Assembly: GCA_026396535.1 (NCBI GenBank) | Contig: JAPLWP010000078.1 | Coordinates: 1-7,071 of the forward strand | DNA from: Candidatus Magasanikiibacteriota bacterium | GTDB taxonomy: Bacteria; Patescibacteriota; Patescibacteriia; Magasanikbacterales; GWA2-37-8 | Reading direction: 5' to 3' | DNA: 7,071 nucleotides | In this document: piece by piece, positions 1 to 6,141 of the stretch | How positions within the stretch are numbered: position 1 is the stretch's first letter | How the letters are laid out: each line of letters starts with the position of its first letter | The notes under the pieces: generated by a model | The model's input: only the letters and a program-made list of their open reading frames with translations | Told to the model about the DNA's origin: nothing | Databases searched by the model: none | Made by a program: the position numbers and the translations under genes

Positions 1-747
1 ATTAAAAACCATCTTACTCAAGATACTATTATCAACCACGTTCTTTTTGATCCAGAATATGAACCTTTTATAAACAATTATTTTGAAAATATCTTCGGCT
101 CATTCTCTAGAAAAGACTCCACTGGCACCTACTTGTTTTGGGCATTACCAGAGGGAGAACGCTACAATCTTCAATTGTGGCGTGAAGGTAAATTTTTAGT
201 TTCTAAAGATGGAAAATATAAAATTGAATTAACACCAGATGCTATCAAAGAGGCGCTTCTAAAGAAAGAACTAATACCAAATCTATTATTGGATTTCATG
301 GTAATATCATTCTATTATGGCTTAAAATGTTTAGGTGGTTTTAACCAAATCAACTACCTTACCATGATGAAAAATAGCTATATAAAAATGAACGTTGATT
401 TGGAAAATTACCGCAGTATCGAAATTTGTGCTCGTGCCCAAACAAAAGAAATATGTGACGGATTGACTATCGCCTATTTAGGATATGATGGTAATAACCA
501 AATGATATTGGCTAGCGGACTTGATCTAATCCTATACCAAAATAAACAAAGCTGGGAAACTTTGATGGATTTAGCCAAAAATATTACACTGGAAGAAGCC
601 CTCGGACCATTGCTTCCTGAAATTTACAAGATCTCTTATGATCAAAAAGAATGGGAAGAAAAATTAACAAATATAACTGATAAAGATATTACAAATCTTA
701 CCGGACTAAACAAAAAAATCAAACCTTGTGTTTTTATAAAAGATTAA
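1..747 (+). CDS. Hypothetical protein, C-terminal part (paralog of next gene)
   Basis: This reading frame is open from the first base of the window, so the gene starts upstream and only the last 248 residues are visible. A TTG at 133 is not needed as a start, because the residues before it align with the neighbouring paralog. I do not recognise a named family. The visible part matches the C-terminal half of the next protein: a TYLFW segment, a TPDAI/TPEAV segment, an (I/M)PNLLL motif, and a GGFNQI-YL motif near residues 112-119 of the fragment. It carries a C-terminal tail of about 25 residues that the paralog lacks, ending in KPCVFIKD. No signal peptide or clear membrane segment is visible in this part. 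The stop lies 2 nt before the ATG of the next gene, so the two are probably co-transcribed and translationally coupled. The coding call is firm; the function is unknown. Confidence 0.85.
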   Translation: MKNHLTQDTIINHVLFDPEYEPFINNYFENIFGSFSRKDSTGTYLFWALPEGERYNLQLWREGKFLVSKDGKYKIELTPDAIKEALLKKELIPNLLLDFMVISFYYGLKCLGGFNQINYLTMMKNSYIKMNVDLENYRSIEICARAQTKEICDGLTIAYLGYDGNNQMILASGLDLILYQNKQSWETLMDLAKNITLEEALGPLLPEIYKISYDQKEWEEKLTNITDKDITNLTGLNKKIKPCVFIKD

Positions 748-749
748 AT

Positions 750-2129
750 ATGTTTAGTTCTACAGAAAAAGAATCTATCTATAAAAAAATATTTGAACAA
801 AGACCATTGCTCAAAACACTGATGGAAAAATACGGAAAAGAGACTTTAAAATCCTACGCCAACAACAACCTCAAAGGACTGACACCGACCCATACCACCC
901 AATCACAACAATTAATTGATGTAATTCAAGATATATCAAGGGAGCGTTTGGGAGAAGACACTGCCCAAGAAATAAAGAGCCAACTAGAAAATCTTTTTTT
1001 TGCTTCCACTGCGGACCACCACGGAATTATCAACTCCAACCTAGCGGCCAGTTCCAATATTTTGTTGAACGAAATGTTGCTGTCCCAACAAAATGACCAT
1101 GTTAAATATAATATGGTTTTTTCGTGTGCAAGCGTTTCTTTAAATAATGAAGATTACCCTAGAGGAATAATCTTTCATTCACTGGACACAAACGACTATA
1201 TTGAAGAAAAACTATCTATTTTACCCAGCAACTCTCACGGCAGCACTGTATATAATTTCCGAGCCTACAAAGCAGAGGAAATAGTCAAAATAAAATCTGC
1301 TTTTGAAAAAACAACTAAACCAAAACTAAAAACAGAGCAAACAGAAGATATTAATAACTTTCTAAATAATATTTTATTAAAGAAAGATATATTGGAGAGT
1401 AAAAATTTTTGCGAGCAAATTACCAAGATAAATTTTATTCTTTGGCCACTACTTTTTAAAAATAACCCGACTTTTAAGCCATTGGTCTACATAGAACAGG
1501 AAGAAATAACCAACCGACTACTGACAAAATATCTACTTAAAAATGAAAATATTATCAAACAATTGATTTTTAATAATGAATATGCTGAATTATTAAATAA
1601 ACTATCCGCCGCGATTGAGAAATTTTTACGTCAAGGAAGTTTAGCTACATATTTATTTTGGTATCTAACTCCAGATAAAAATCAAAGAAAGAAGTTGCTT
1701 AAAGAAGGAGAAAAATTGGTTACTGAAGATGGACTTTATCAAATAGCCTTTACGCCAGAGGCTGTAGCGGACGCTATTAACAAAGGAGAGCTGATGCCTA
1801 ATCTGCTATTAGTTTATAGCGTTTTACATCTTTATGCCAAGCTCGGTTGCGCTGGAGGTTTTAATCAGATACACTATCTAGCAGAAATGGAAAAAATATT
1901 CCAAGAATACGTGGGTGAGCCTATGCCTACCGCTGACACTATCCCCTATTTTTATGGCGTTAGCGTGGTAAATTTTAAAGACAAATCAAAAGAAGTCGCT
2001 CCCTACACCCTTGATATACTCTTATACCCAGAACAAATTTCAAATGAAATTTATCATAATTTAAATAATAAAACTTTTCAAGAAATTTTTGACGAAAATA
2101 TAAAAATTATTCACGACATAATATCTTAA
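750..2129 (+). CDS. Hypothetical protein, 459 aa, tandem paralog of the preceding gene
   Basis: The ATG at 750 gives 459 residues. A TTG at 726 in the same frame would add eight residues (MCFYKRLN) and overlap the upstream gene, so ATG is preferred. Neither start has a Shine-Dalgarno sequence. I do not recognise a characterised family. Visible blocks are ADHHG (residues 88-92), a segment with FSCASVSLNN and YPRGIIFHS (124-144), NSHGSTVYNF (161-170), then from about residue 298 the region shared with the preceding protein: TYLFW (300-304), TPEAV (335-339), MPNLLL (349-354) and GCAGGFNQIHYL (366-377). The His-rich HHG and SHG motifs could suggest a metal or acid-base site, but that is only inference. 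No signal peptide or obvious transmembrane helix is present, so it is probably cytoplasmic. It sits 3 nt upstream of an aminotransferase gene in the same operon, so a role in the same pathway is possible but unproven. Confidence 0.85.
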   Translation: MFSSTEKESIYKKIFEQRPLLKTLMEKYGKETLKSYANNNLKGLTPTHTTQSQQLIDVIQDISRERLGEDTAQEIKSQLENLFFASTADHHGIINSNLAASSNILLNEMLLSQQNDHVKYNMVFSCASVSLNNEDYPRGIIFHSLDTNDYIEEKLSILPSNSHGSTVYNFRAYKAEEIVKIKSAFEKTTKPKLKTEQTEDINNFLNNILLKKDILESKNFCEQITKINFILWPLLFKNNPTFKPLVYIEQEEITNRLLTKYLLKNENIIKQLIFNNEYAELLNKLSAAIEKFLRQGSLATYLFWYLTPDKNQRKKLLKEGEKLVTEDGLYQIAFTPEAVADAINKGELMPNLLLVYSVLHLYAKLGCAGGFNQIHYLAEMEKIFQEYVGEPMPTADTIPYFYGVSVVNFKDKSKEVAPYTLDILLYPEQISNEIYHNLNNKTFQEIFDENIKIIHDIIS

Positions 2130-2132
2130 AAT

Positions 2133-2975
2133 ATGAAGGTCTGCGTTGATGGAAAATTTATTGATTCAAAAAAAGCTAAAATATCTGCTCTCGATAATGG
2201 ATTTTTATACGGCGACGCTTTTTACGACACTATGCGCTCCTACGGAGGACAAATACTAGAATTAGAGTTACACTTAAAAAGAATAGAGAAATCTGCCAAT
2301 ACTATTGGAATAAAACTTCCCTTCTCCATCACCAAAATTGAAGAGCTTACAAAAAAATTAGTTACTATTAATAAAATTAAGGATGGCAGAATAAGAGTTA
2401 CTATTACTCGCGGAGTGAATGGTTTTGACTTTCTAACTTGTAAAAAGTCCGCTTTGGTTATTACTGCTGAAAATATTGAAATAGACAAAAGTGCTTATAC
2501 GAAAGGTGTAGATGCGTTTACTCTCAACTTGCAGAGACCGTTGCCTGAAATAAAAATGGTTGGTCTCACTGTAATGATACAAGCATACCGCACGGTGTAT
2601 CCAAAAAATGGATACGAAGCTATCTTAGTAGACGACAATAACACAGTGAGAGAAGGAGCTTCCACCAATATATTTTTGGTAAAAAATGATAAACTCATAA
2701 CCTCAAAAAATAAAATTTTAAATGGATTAACTCGTTCTCGTGTAATAGCGCTGGCTAAATCTAAAAAAATAAAGGTAGTTGAAAAAGATTTTTCTAAAAA
2801 AGACCTATATTCGGCTGATGAGATATTTTTAACAAATAGACCTAGAGAGATAATACCAGTAATAAAAATTGATGGTAAAAAAATAAAAAACGGGCAGGTT
2901 GGGCCAACTACTAAAAAAATAATGGAAGAATATCAAAACTACATAAAACAGTATTTAAAAAAATCCGACCAATAG
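2133..2975 (+). CDS. Class IV PLP-dependent aminotransferase (BCAT/DAAT/ADC-lyase fold)
   Basis: This 280-residue protein is a full-length fold-type IV PLP enzyme. Family landmarks appear in order: DNGFLYGDAFYDTMRSYGG (21-39); HLKRIEKSA (47-55), with Arg50 in the place of the PLP-phosphate-binding Arg; EIKMVGL (139-145), with Lys141 as the expected Schiff-base lysine; GYEAILVDD (160-168); VREGASTN (172-179), with Glu174 near the pyridine nitrogen; LNGLTRSRVI (196-205); and FLTNRPREIIPV (232-243). The family includes branched-chain aminotransferase (ilvE), D-amino-acid aminotransferase (dat) and 4-amino-4-deoxychorismate lyase (pabC). The TN...EI-PV block occurs in more than one subfamily, so I leave the symbol blank. 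The ATG at 2133 is 3 nt after the upstream stop, indicating co-transcription with the two unknown genes. The last codons and the stop lie inside a terminator hairpin. Family call strong, substrate unknown. Confidence 0.93.
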   Translation: MKVCVDGKFIDSKKAKISALDNGFLYGDAFYDTMRSYGGQILELELHLKRIEKSANTIGIKLPFSITKIEELTKKLVTINKIKDGRIRVTITRGVNGFDFLTCKKSALVITAENIEIDKSAYTKGVDAFTLNLQRPLPEIKMVGLTVMIQAYRTVYPKNGYEAILVDDNNTVREGASTNIFLVKNDKLITSKNKILNGLTRSRVIALAKSKKIKVVEKDFSKKDLYSADEIFLTNRPREIIPVIKIDGKKIKNGQVGPTTKKIMEEYQNYIKQYLKKSDQ

Positions 2976-2987
2976 TCGGATTTTTTT
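2957..2987. terminator. Symmetric, probably bidirectional intrinsic terminator
   Basis: TCCGAC (2964-2969) and GTCGGA (2975-2980) form a perfect 6-bp stem around the 5-nt loop CAATA. It is flanked by seven A (2957-2963) and seven T (2981-2987), which can extend the stem to 13 bp. On either strand the hairpin is followed by a run of U, so it should end the aminotransferase operon from the left and ileS from the right. The TAG stop (2973-2975) of the aminotransferase gene is inside the hairpin, and the ileS stop lies only 14 nt beyond the tract. Confidence 0.92.
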
Positions 2988-3000
2988 ATTAATAACTCTA

Positions 3001-5874
3001 TTATTTTTGTAGAGACAATTTCAATTTAAAACTTTCTATCTCTACTTCCTTTCCAGAATCTTCAATAACTAAATCTTTCGCCAGCACACTACTTTTTATT
3101 TCACTAGCAAATTCTTTAAACACAGCCAACAACTCTGAATTCTCCGTGGCGTAAGCGACCACGACCTGGTCATTTATAGTCAGCCCCTGCTCCTTACGCA
3201 TCTGATTGATAGTACGAATAATCTCACGCGCCAAACCTTCTTTTTTGAGTTGTTCATCTATGACAGTACTCAGCCAAGCTTTATTTTTTCCGTCTTCTTT
3301 GGCGGCCCAACCGTCTTCTACCACCGCTTCAGCATAGCTTACCTTTTTTACATTCAATTCATCGGCCATCATTTCCAAAAGCTGCGCAGAAAAATGCTCA
3401 TAACTCATTTTTAGCTCATGGAGTGGCTGACGTACTTTTAATTTATTCTCATTACGCAATGCCAAACCCATTTCTACAAATTGGCGAGCTTTGGCCATAT
3501 GTTCAAGCACAGTATTGTGATATTTCTCTTCTCTGTAATCCGGCCACATTTCTAAATGCACACTTTCAAGCGGACCACCCAGCTGCAAATAAATTTTTTC
3601 AGCAATAAATGGAGTAAACGGTGCCATCACTTTGGACAAAGTCATCAAAACCGTTTTTAAAGTAGCTGAAGCCTTGGCTTTATCTTCTGCATCATTTCCC
3701 TTGAAGCGATCACGACTGCGGCGCACATACCATTGGGATAATTCAGTGATAAATTCTACTATCGGACGACTAGCGGCCGCTAGGCGATACTCCTGCATAC
3801 CTACTGTAACGGATTTTATGAGCTCGTTGAGCTTGGCCAAAATCCACTGATCCAAAACATGGTCGGAAACCAAATCCTCGGCATAAACCACCGGATACAT
3901 CTGATAAAATTCCACTACATTCCACAAAGTATTTACGACTTTACTATACATTTCACGCACACCGGCTTCAGAAAAATTTAAAGCTTCAGATTCCATTACT
4001 GGCGAAGTAATCAAATAATAACATATATCTGGTTCCGGATAATTTTTCAGACGCTTACTCATCTTTTTACCATCTTCAGCAAGCACGATACCATTTACTA
4101 TTACATTACGGAAAGCTGGCACACTAGCTTCTTTTGGTATTGATGGCTTATCTCCCAAAGTGAGAGCTGCAGCTAAGATATGTAAAGTATAAAACCAACC
4201 GCGGGTCTGATCCTGGCCTTCTGCAATAAATTCCGCCGGAAAACCCGCTTCAAATTTATCTTTATTTTCAAACGGATAATGCATCTGACCGTAAGGCATC
4301 GAGCCCGACTCAAACCAACAATCCAAAACTTCTGACACACGATGATAAACTTTACCGTCTTTTTTTATTTCTATTTTATCAATAATATGTTTGTGTAGAT
4401 CGCTCACTTTCACGCCAGATAATTCTTCAAGCTCTGCCACGCTACCAACACAAATAGTATCACCATCAGCACTCTCCCACACTGGCAAAGGATCACCCCA
4501 AAAACGATTGCGCGATACCGCCCAGTCACGAGCACCTTCTAGCCACAAACCAAAACGTCCATCCTTGATATGTTCTGGTACCCAATTTATCTGCTGATTA
4601 TTTTTAAGCAATTGTTCTTTTATTTCCGTCACTTTTACAAACCAGCTATTGGTAGCGTAACTCAAAAGTGGAGTATCACAACGCCAACAATGAGGATATG
4701 AGTGTTCAAGTTTTAATTTGGAAAACAATCTACCGTTGGCGGCCAACCATTTAATAATTTCGACATCGGTGGCAGTTGGTTCGTCAGCTGGCTTCACTTC
4801 GTGTCCAGCAAAATCTTCCACTTCTTCTATAAAACGACCGTCCATAGTGATGTGCTGCACCAACGGCACACTTTCGCGTTTAGCCACTTGATAATCTTCA
4901 TCACCAAAAGCCGGCGCAATATGCACCACACCCGTACCTTCCGAAATAGTCACAAAATCTGCTTCTACCACTCGGAAAGAATTTGGATTATTTTTGAAAT
5001 ATGAAAAAAGCGGCTCGTAAATTAGACCAACTAAATCCAAACCTTTTAATTCTTTTTCTACACTAAAAACTTTATCTTTCAAAACTGTTTCCACTCGGTC
5101 TTTGGCCAAAACAAAACTTTCATTTTCTATTTTGACTACCACATAATCCAATTCTTTATTTACTGCGAGCAATACATTGCCCGGCAAGGTCCAAGGCGTA
5201 GTGGTCCAAGCCAACACAAACACATCGCCGTCTAAGCCCAATTTTTCTTTGGCATTATTCAATTTGAATTTAGCTGTTACGGTCAAATCTTTTACATCCT
5301 TATATCCCTGAGTCACTTCAAAATTTGAAAGCGGAGTGACACAACGAGTACAAACATGCATTACTTTATGACCTTTGTAGAGAAAATCTTTTTTGTATAA
5401 TTCTTTGAATACCCACCAAACACTCTCCATATAGGGCAAATCCATGGTTTTGTAATCATTTTCCATGTCCACCCAACGACCCATTCGGCGTACGGTCTTT
5501 TTCCATTCTGAGGCGTATTTCAATACCGTAGCGCGACAAGCTTCGTTGAATTTATCGATACCATACGCTTCGATATCTTTTTTGCTGTTGAGATTTAATT
5601 CTTTTTCAATAATATTTTCTACCGGCAGACCGTGACAGTCCCAACCCCATTTTCTATCAACGCGAAAACCACGCATTGTCCAATAGCGTGGCACCGTGTC
5701 TTTCATGAGCGACGCTACGATATGTCCGTAGTGTGGCAAACCAGTAGCAAAAGGAGGGCCGTCATAAAAAACATACGGTTTATTTTCTGGACGCTGCGAG
5801 ATAGATTTTTCAAAAACTTTTTTACCCTCCCAATATTTTAGAATGTCTTGTTCGTTTTGTTCTGAGTTATACAT
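3001..5874 (-). CDS. ileS: Isoleucyl-tRNA synthetase, type 2 (eukaryote-like)
   Basis: This 957-residue cytoplasmic class Ia synthetase joins isoleucine to tRNA-Ile using ATP. The HIGH motif is PHYGH (47-51) in a PPFATGLPHYGH context, and KMSKR is at 604-608. The CP1 editing domain shows LAWTTTPWTLPGN (221-233) and HIAPAFGDEDY (318-328), with Asp327 in the usual conserved aspartate position. Two Cys pairs (C175/C178, C396/C399) look like zinc sites. The tRNA-binding C-terminal domain includes WYVRRSRDRF (715-724) and VRQPLHELKM (814-823). Sequence around HIGH and HIAPAF, and the absence of a C-terminal zinc finger, place it with type 2 enzymes, which as a class are often mupirocin tolerant. 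Oddity: after KMSKRLKNYPEP the protein runs straight into DICYYLITSPV, about 10 residues shorter than type 2 relatives, which carry a YGADALR-type segment here. The gene looks visibly richer in G+C than its neighbours. Expression appears controlled by the T-box leader; no Shine-Dalgarno is visible before the ATG. Confidence 0.97.
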   Translation of the reverse strand: MYNSEQNEQDILKYWEGKKVFEKSISQRPENKPYVFYDGPPFATGLPHYGHIVASLMKDTVPRYWTMRGFRVDRKWGWDCHGLPVENIIEKELNLNSKKDIEAYGIDKFNEACRATVLKYASEWKKTVRRMGRWVDMENDYKTMDLPYMESVWWVFKELYKKDFLYKGHKVMHVCTRCVTPLSNFEVTQGYKDVKDLTVTAKFKLNNAKEKLGLDGDVFVLAWTTTPWTLPGNVLLAVNKELDYVVVKIENESFVLAKDRVETVLKDKVFSVEKELKGLDLVGLIYEPLFSYFKNNPNSFRVVEADFVTISEGTGVVHIAPAFGDEDYQVAKRESVPLVQHITMDGRFIEEVEDFAGHEVKPADEPTATDVEIIKWLAANGRLFSKLKLEHSYPHCWRCDTPLLSYATNSWFVKVTEIKEQLLKNNQQINWVPEHIKDGRFGLWLEGARDWAVSRNRFWGDPLPVWESADGDTICVGSVAELEELSGVKVSDLHKHIIDKIEIKKDGKVYHRVSEVLDCWFESGSMPYGQMHYPFENKDKFEAGFPAEFIAEGQDQTRGWFYTLHILAAALTLGDKPSIPKEASVPAFRNVIVNGIVLAEDGKKMSKRLKNYPEPDICYYLITSPVMESEALNFSEAGVREMYSKVVNTLWNVVEFYQMYPVVYAEDLVSDHVLDQWILAKLNELIKSVTVGMQEYRLAAASRPIVEFITELSQWYVRRSRDRFKGNDAEDKAKASATLKTVLMTLSKVMAPFTPFIAEKIYLQLGGPLESVHLEMWPDYREEKYHNTVLEHMAKARQFVEMGLALRNENKLKVRQPLHELKMSYEHFSAQLLEMMADELNVKKVSYAEAVVEDGWAAKEDGKNKAWLSTVIDEQLKKEGLAREIIRTINQMRKEQGLTINDQVVVAYATENSELLAVFKEFASEIKSSVLAKDLVIEDSGKEVEIESFKLKLSLQK

Positions 5875-5880
5875 ATTTTA

Positions 5881-5912
5881 TAAAAAATAAAAAACACACT
5901 TAAATTAGTGTG
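5881..5912 (-). terminator. T-box leader intrinsic terminator before ileS
   Basis: On the minus strand CACACT (5912-5907) pairs with AGTGTG (5900-5895) around a 6-nt loop AATTTA, followed by TTTTTTATTTTTT (5894-5882). Two further G-U pairs are possible at the base (GG at 5914-5913 with UU at 5894-5893). The T-run ends about 7 nt before the ileS ATG, so termination here would block the whole gene. Confidence 0.87.
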
Positions 5913-5913
5913 C

Positions 5914-5943
5914 CAAGAGTCCTAAAAGGACGGTACCATCTTG
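5914..5943 (-). promoter_or_regulatory. T-box antiterminator with UGGUACC bulge
   Basis: Read on the minus strand, CAAGA (5943-5939) pairs with TCTTG (5918-5914), and GTCC (5931-5928) pairs with GGAC (5922-5919) around the loop TTTTA. Between the two helices on the 5' side sits the 7-nt bulge TGGTACC (5938-5932). This is the canonical T-box antiterminator shape. The first four bulge bases, UGGU, pair with the ACCA end of an uncharged tRNA whose discriminator base is A, as in tRNA-Ile. Confidence 0.92.
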
Positions 5944-6061
5944 AGCTTTTGCTTAATTAAGGCGCTAACGGGCCCACCCGGAAAGGTCTACTTTTCGCTA
6001 CAGTTAGCGAATTTCTACTTTCAGCTCCCCGCTGATGACGGGTAAAACGCTCTATGGGTTA

Positions 6062-6090
6062 ACTTTAACAAAGTATGGCTATTTTGTCAA
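6062..6090 (-). promoter_or_regulatory. Sigma70-type promoter of the ileS T-box leader
   Basis: On the minus strand a perfect -35 TTGACA (6090-6085) is followed by a 17-nt spacer and the -10 TAAAGT (6067-6062). The spacer ends in TGT, giving an extended -10 element. Predicted transcription start is near A6055, just before the T-box structures. The -10 matches consensus at four of six positions. Confidence 0.8.
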
Positions 6091-6098
6091 TTTTAGGT

Positions 6099-6128
6099 TT
6101 GCCAACTGTAGCCAAAAAATGTTATAAT
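6099..6128 (+). promoter_or_regulatory. Sigma70-type promoter of rpiB-rpe, extended -10
   Basis: TTGCCA (6099-6104) is followed by an 18-nt spacer and a perfect TATAAT (6123-6128) preceded by TGT, an extended -10. Predicted start is near 6134-6137, leaving only about 5-8 nt before the first ATG (6142). The -35 faces that of the ileS promoter with 8 bp between them, so the two polymerases would compete for the region. Confidence 0.8.
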
Positions 6129-6141
6129 TAGTTATATATTA

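Larger units (their letters stand above)
5881..6055 (-). promoter_or_regulatory. T-box riboswitch leader of ileS, Ile (AUC) specifier
   Basis: This leader of about 175 nt lies between the ileS promoter and the ileS ATG. Elements in 5'-3' order on the minus strand: (a) a compact Stem I, CCCG (6042-6039) with CGGG (6031-6028), plus a possible U-G pair, leaving the loop CATCA, which holds the Ile codon AUC (6036-6034); (b) Stem II, outer helix GAAAG (6022-6018) with CTTTC (5985-5981), inner helix TTCGCT (6011-6006) with AGCGAA (5999-5994), separated by an internal loop with GAA opposite AGTA, as in an S-turn/loop E; (c) CGGG (5980-5977) with CCCG (5972-5969) followed by TTAG, resembling the IIA/B pseudoknot; (d) the antiterminator and terminator listed separately. 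There is no room for the classical long Stem I with a distal double T-loop, so this resembles the ultrashort Stem I class known from actinobacterial ileS. T-box identity is strong; the detailed fold is by eye. Confidence 0.9.

Noticed and set aside
133..747. A TTG start at 133 for the first gene.
   Set aside because: The frame is open to base 1 and the residues before 133 align with the paralog, so the gene is cut by the window edge rather than starting at TTG.
2240..2698. Minus-strand open frames opposite the aminotransferase gene.
   Set aside because: The plus strand encodes a complete fold-type IV aminotransferase with all key residues; the antisense frames show no family features.
3770..3783. 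A 14-bp perfect palindrome CTAGCGGCCGCTAG containing a NotI-type site, which might suggest a cloning junction.
   Set aside because: It encodes LAAAS inside an uninterrupted, well-conserved part of the IleRS anticodon-binding domain, so it is most likely a chance product of Ala codons.
5632..5841. Open frame on the plus strand opposite the 5' end of ileS; similar frames lie at 3423-3608, 3632-3850, 4391-4597 and 4801-5004.
   Set aside because: They are antisense to a clearly conserved synthetase, have no recognisable motifs and no supporting promoter or start signals.
5952..5961. Palindrome CTTAATTAAG on the minus strand considered as a T-box Stem III or protein-binding site.
   Set aside because: As RNA it gives only a 3-bp stem with a 4-nt loop, too weak to claim; as DNA the palindrome is short and AT-rich.
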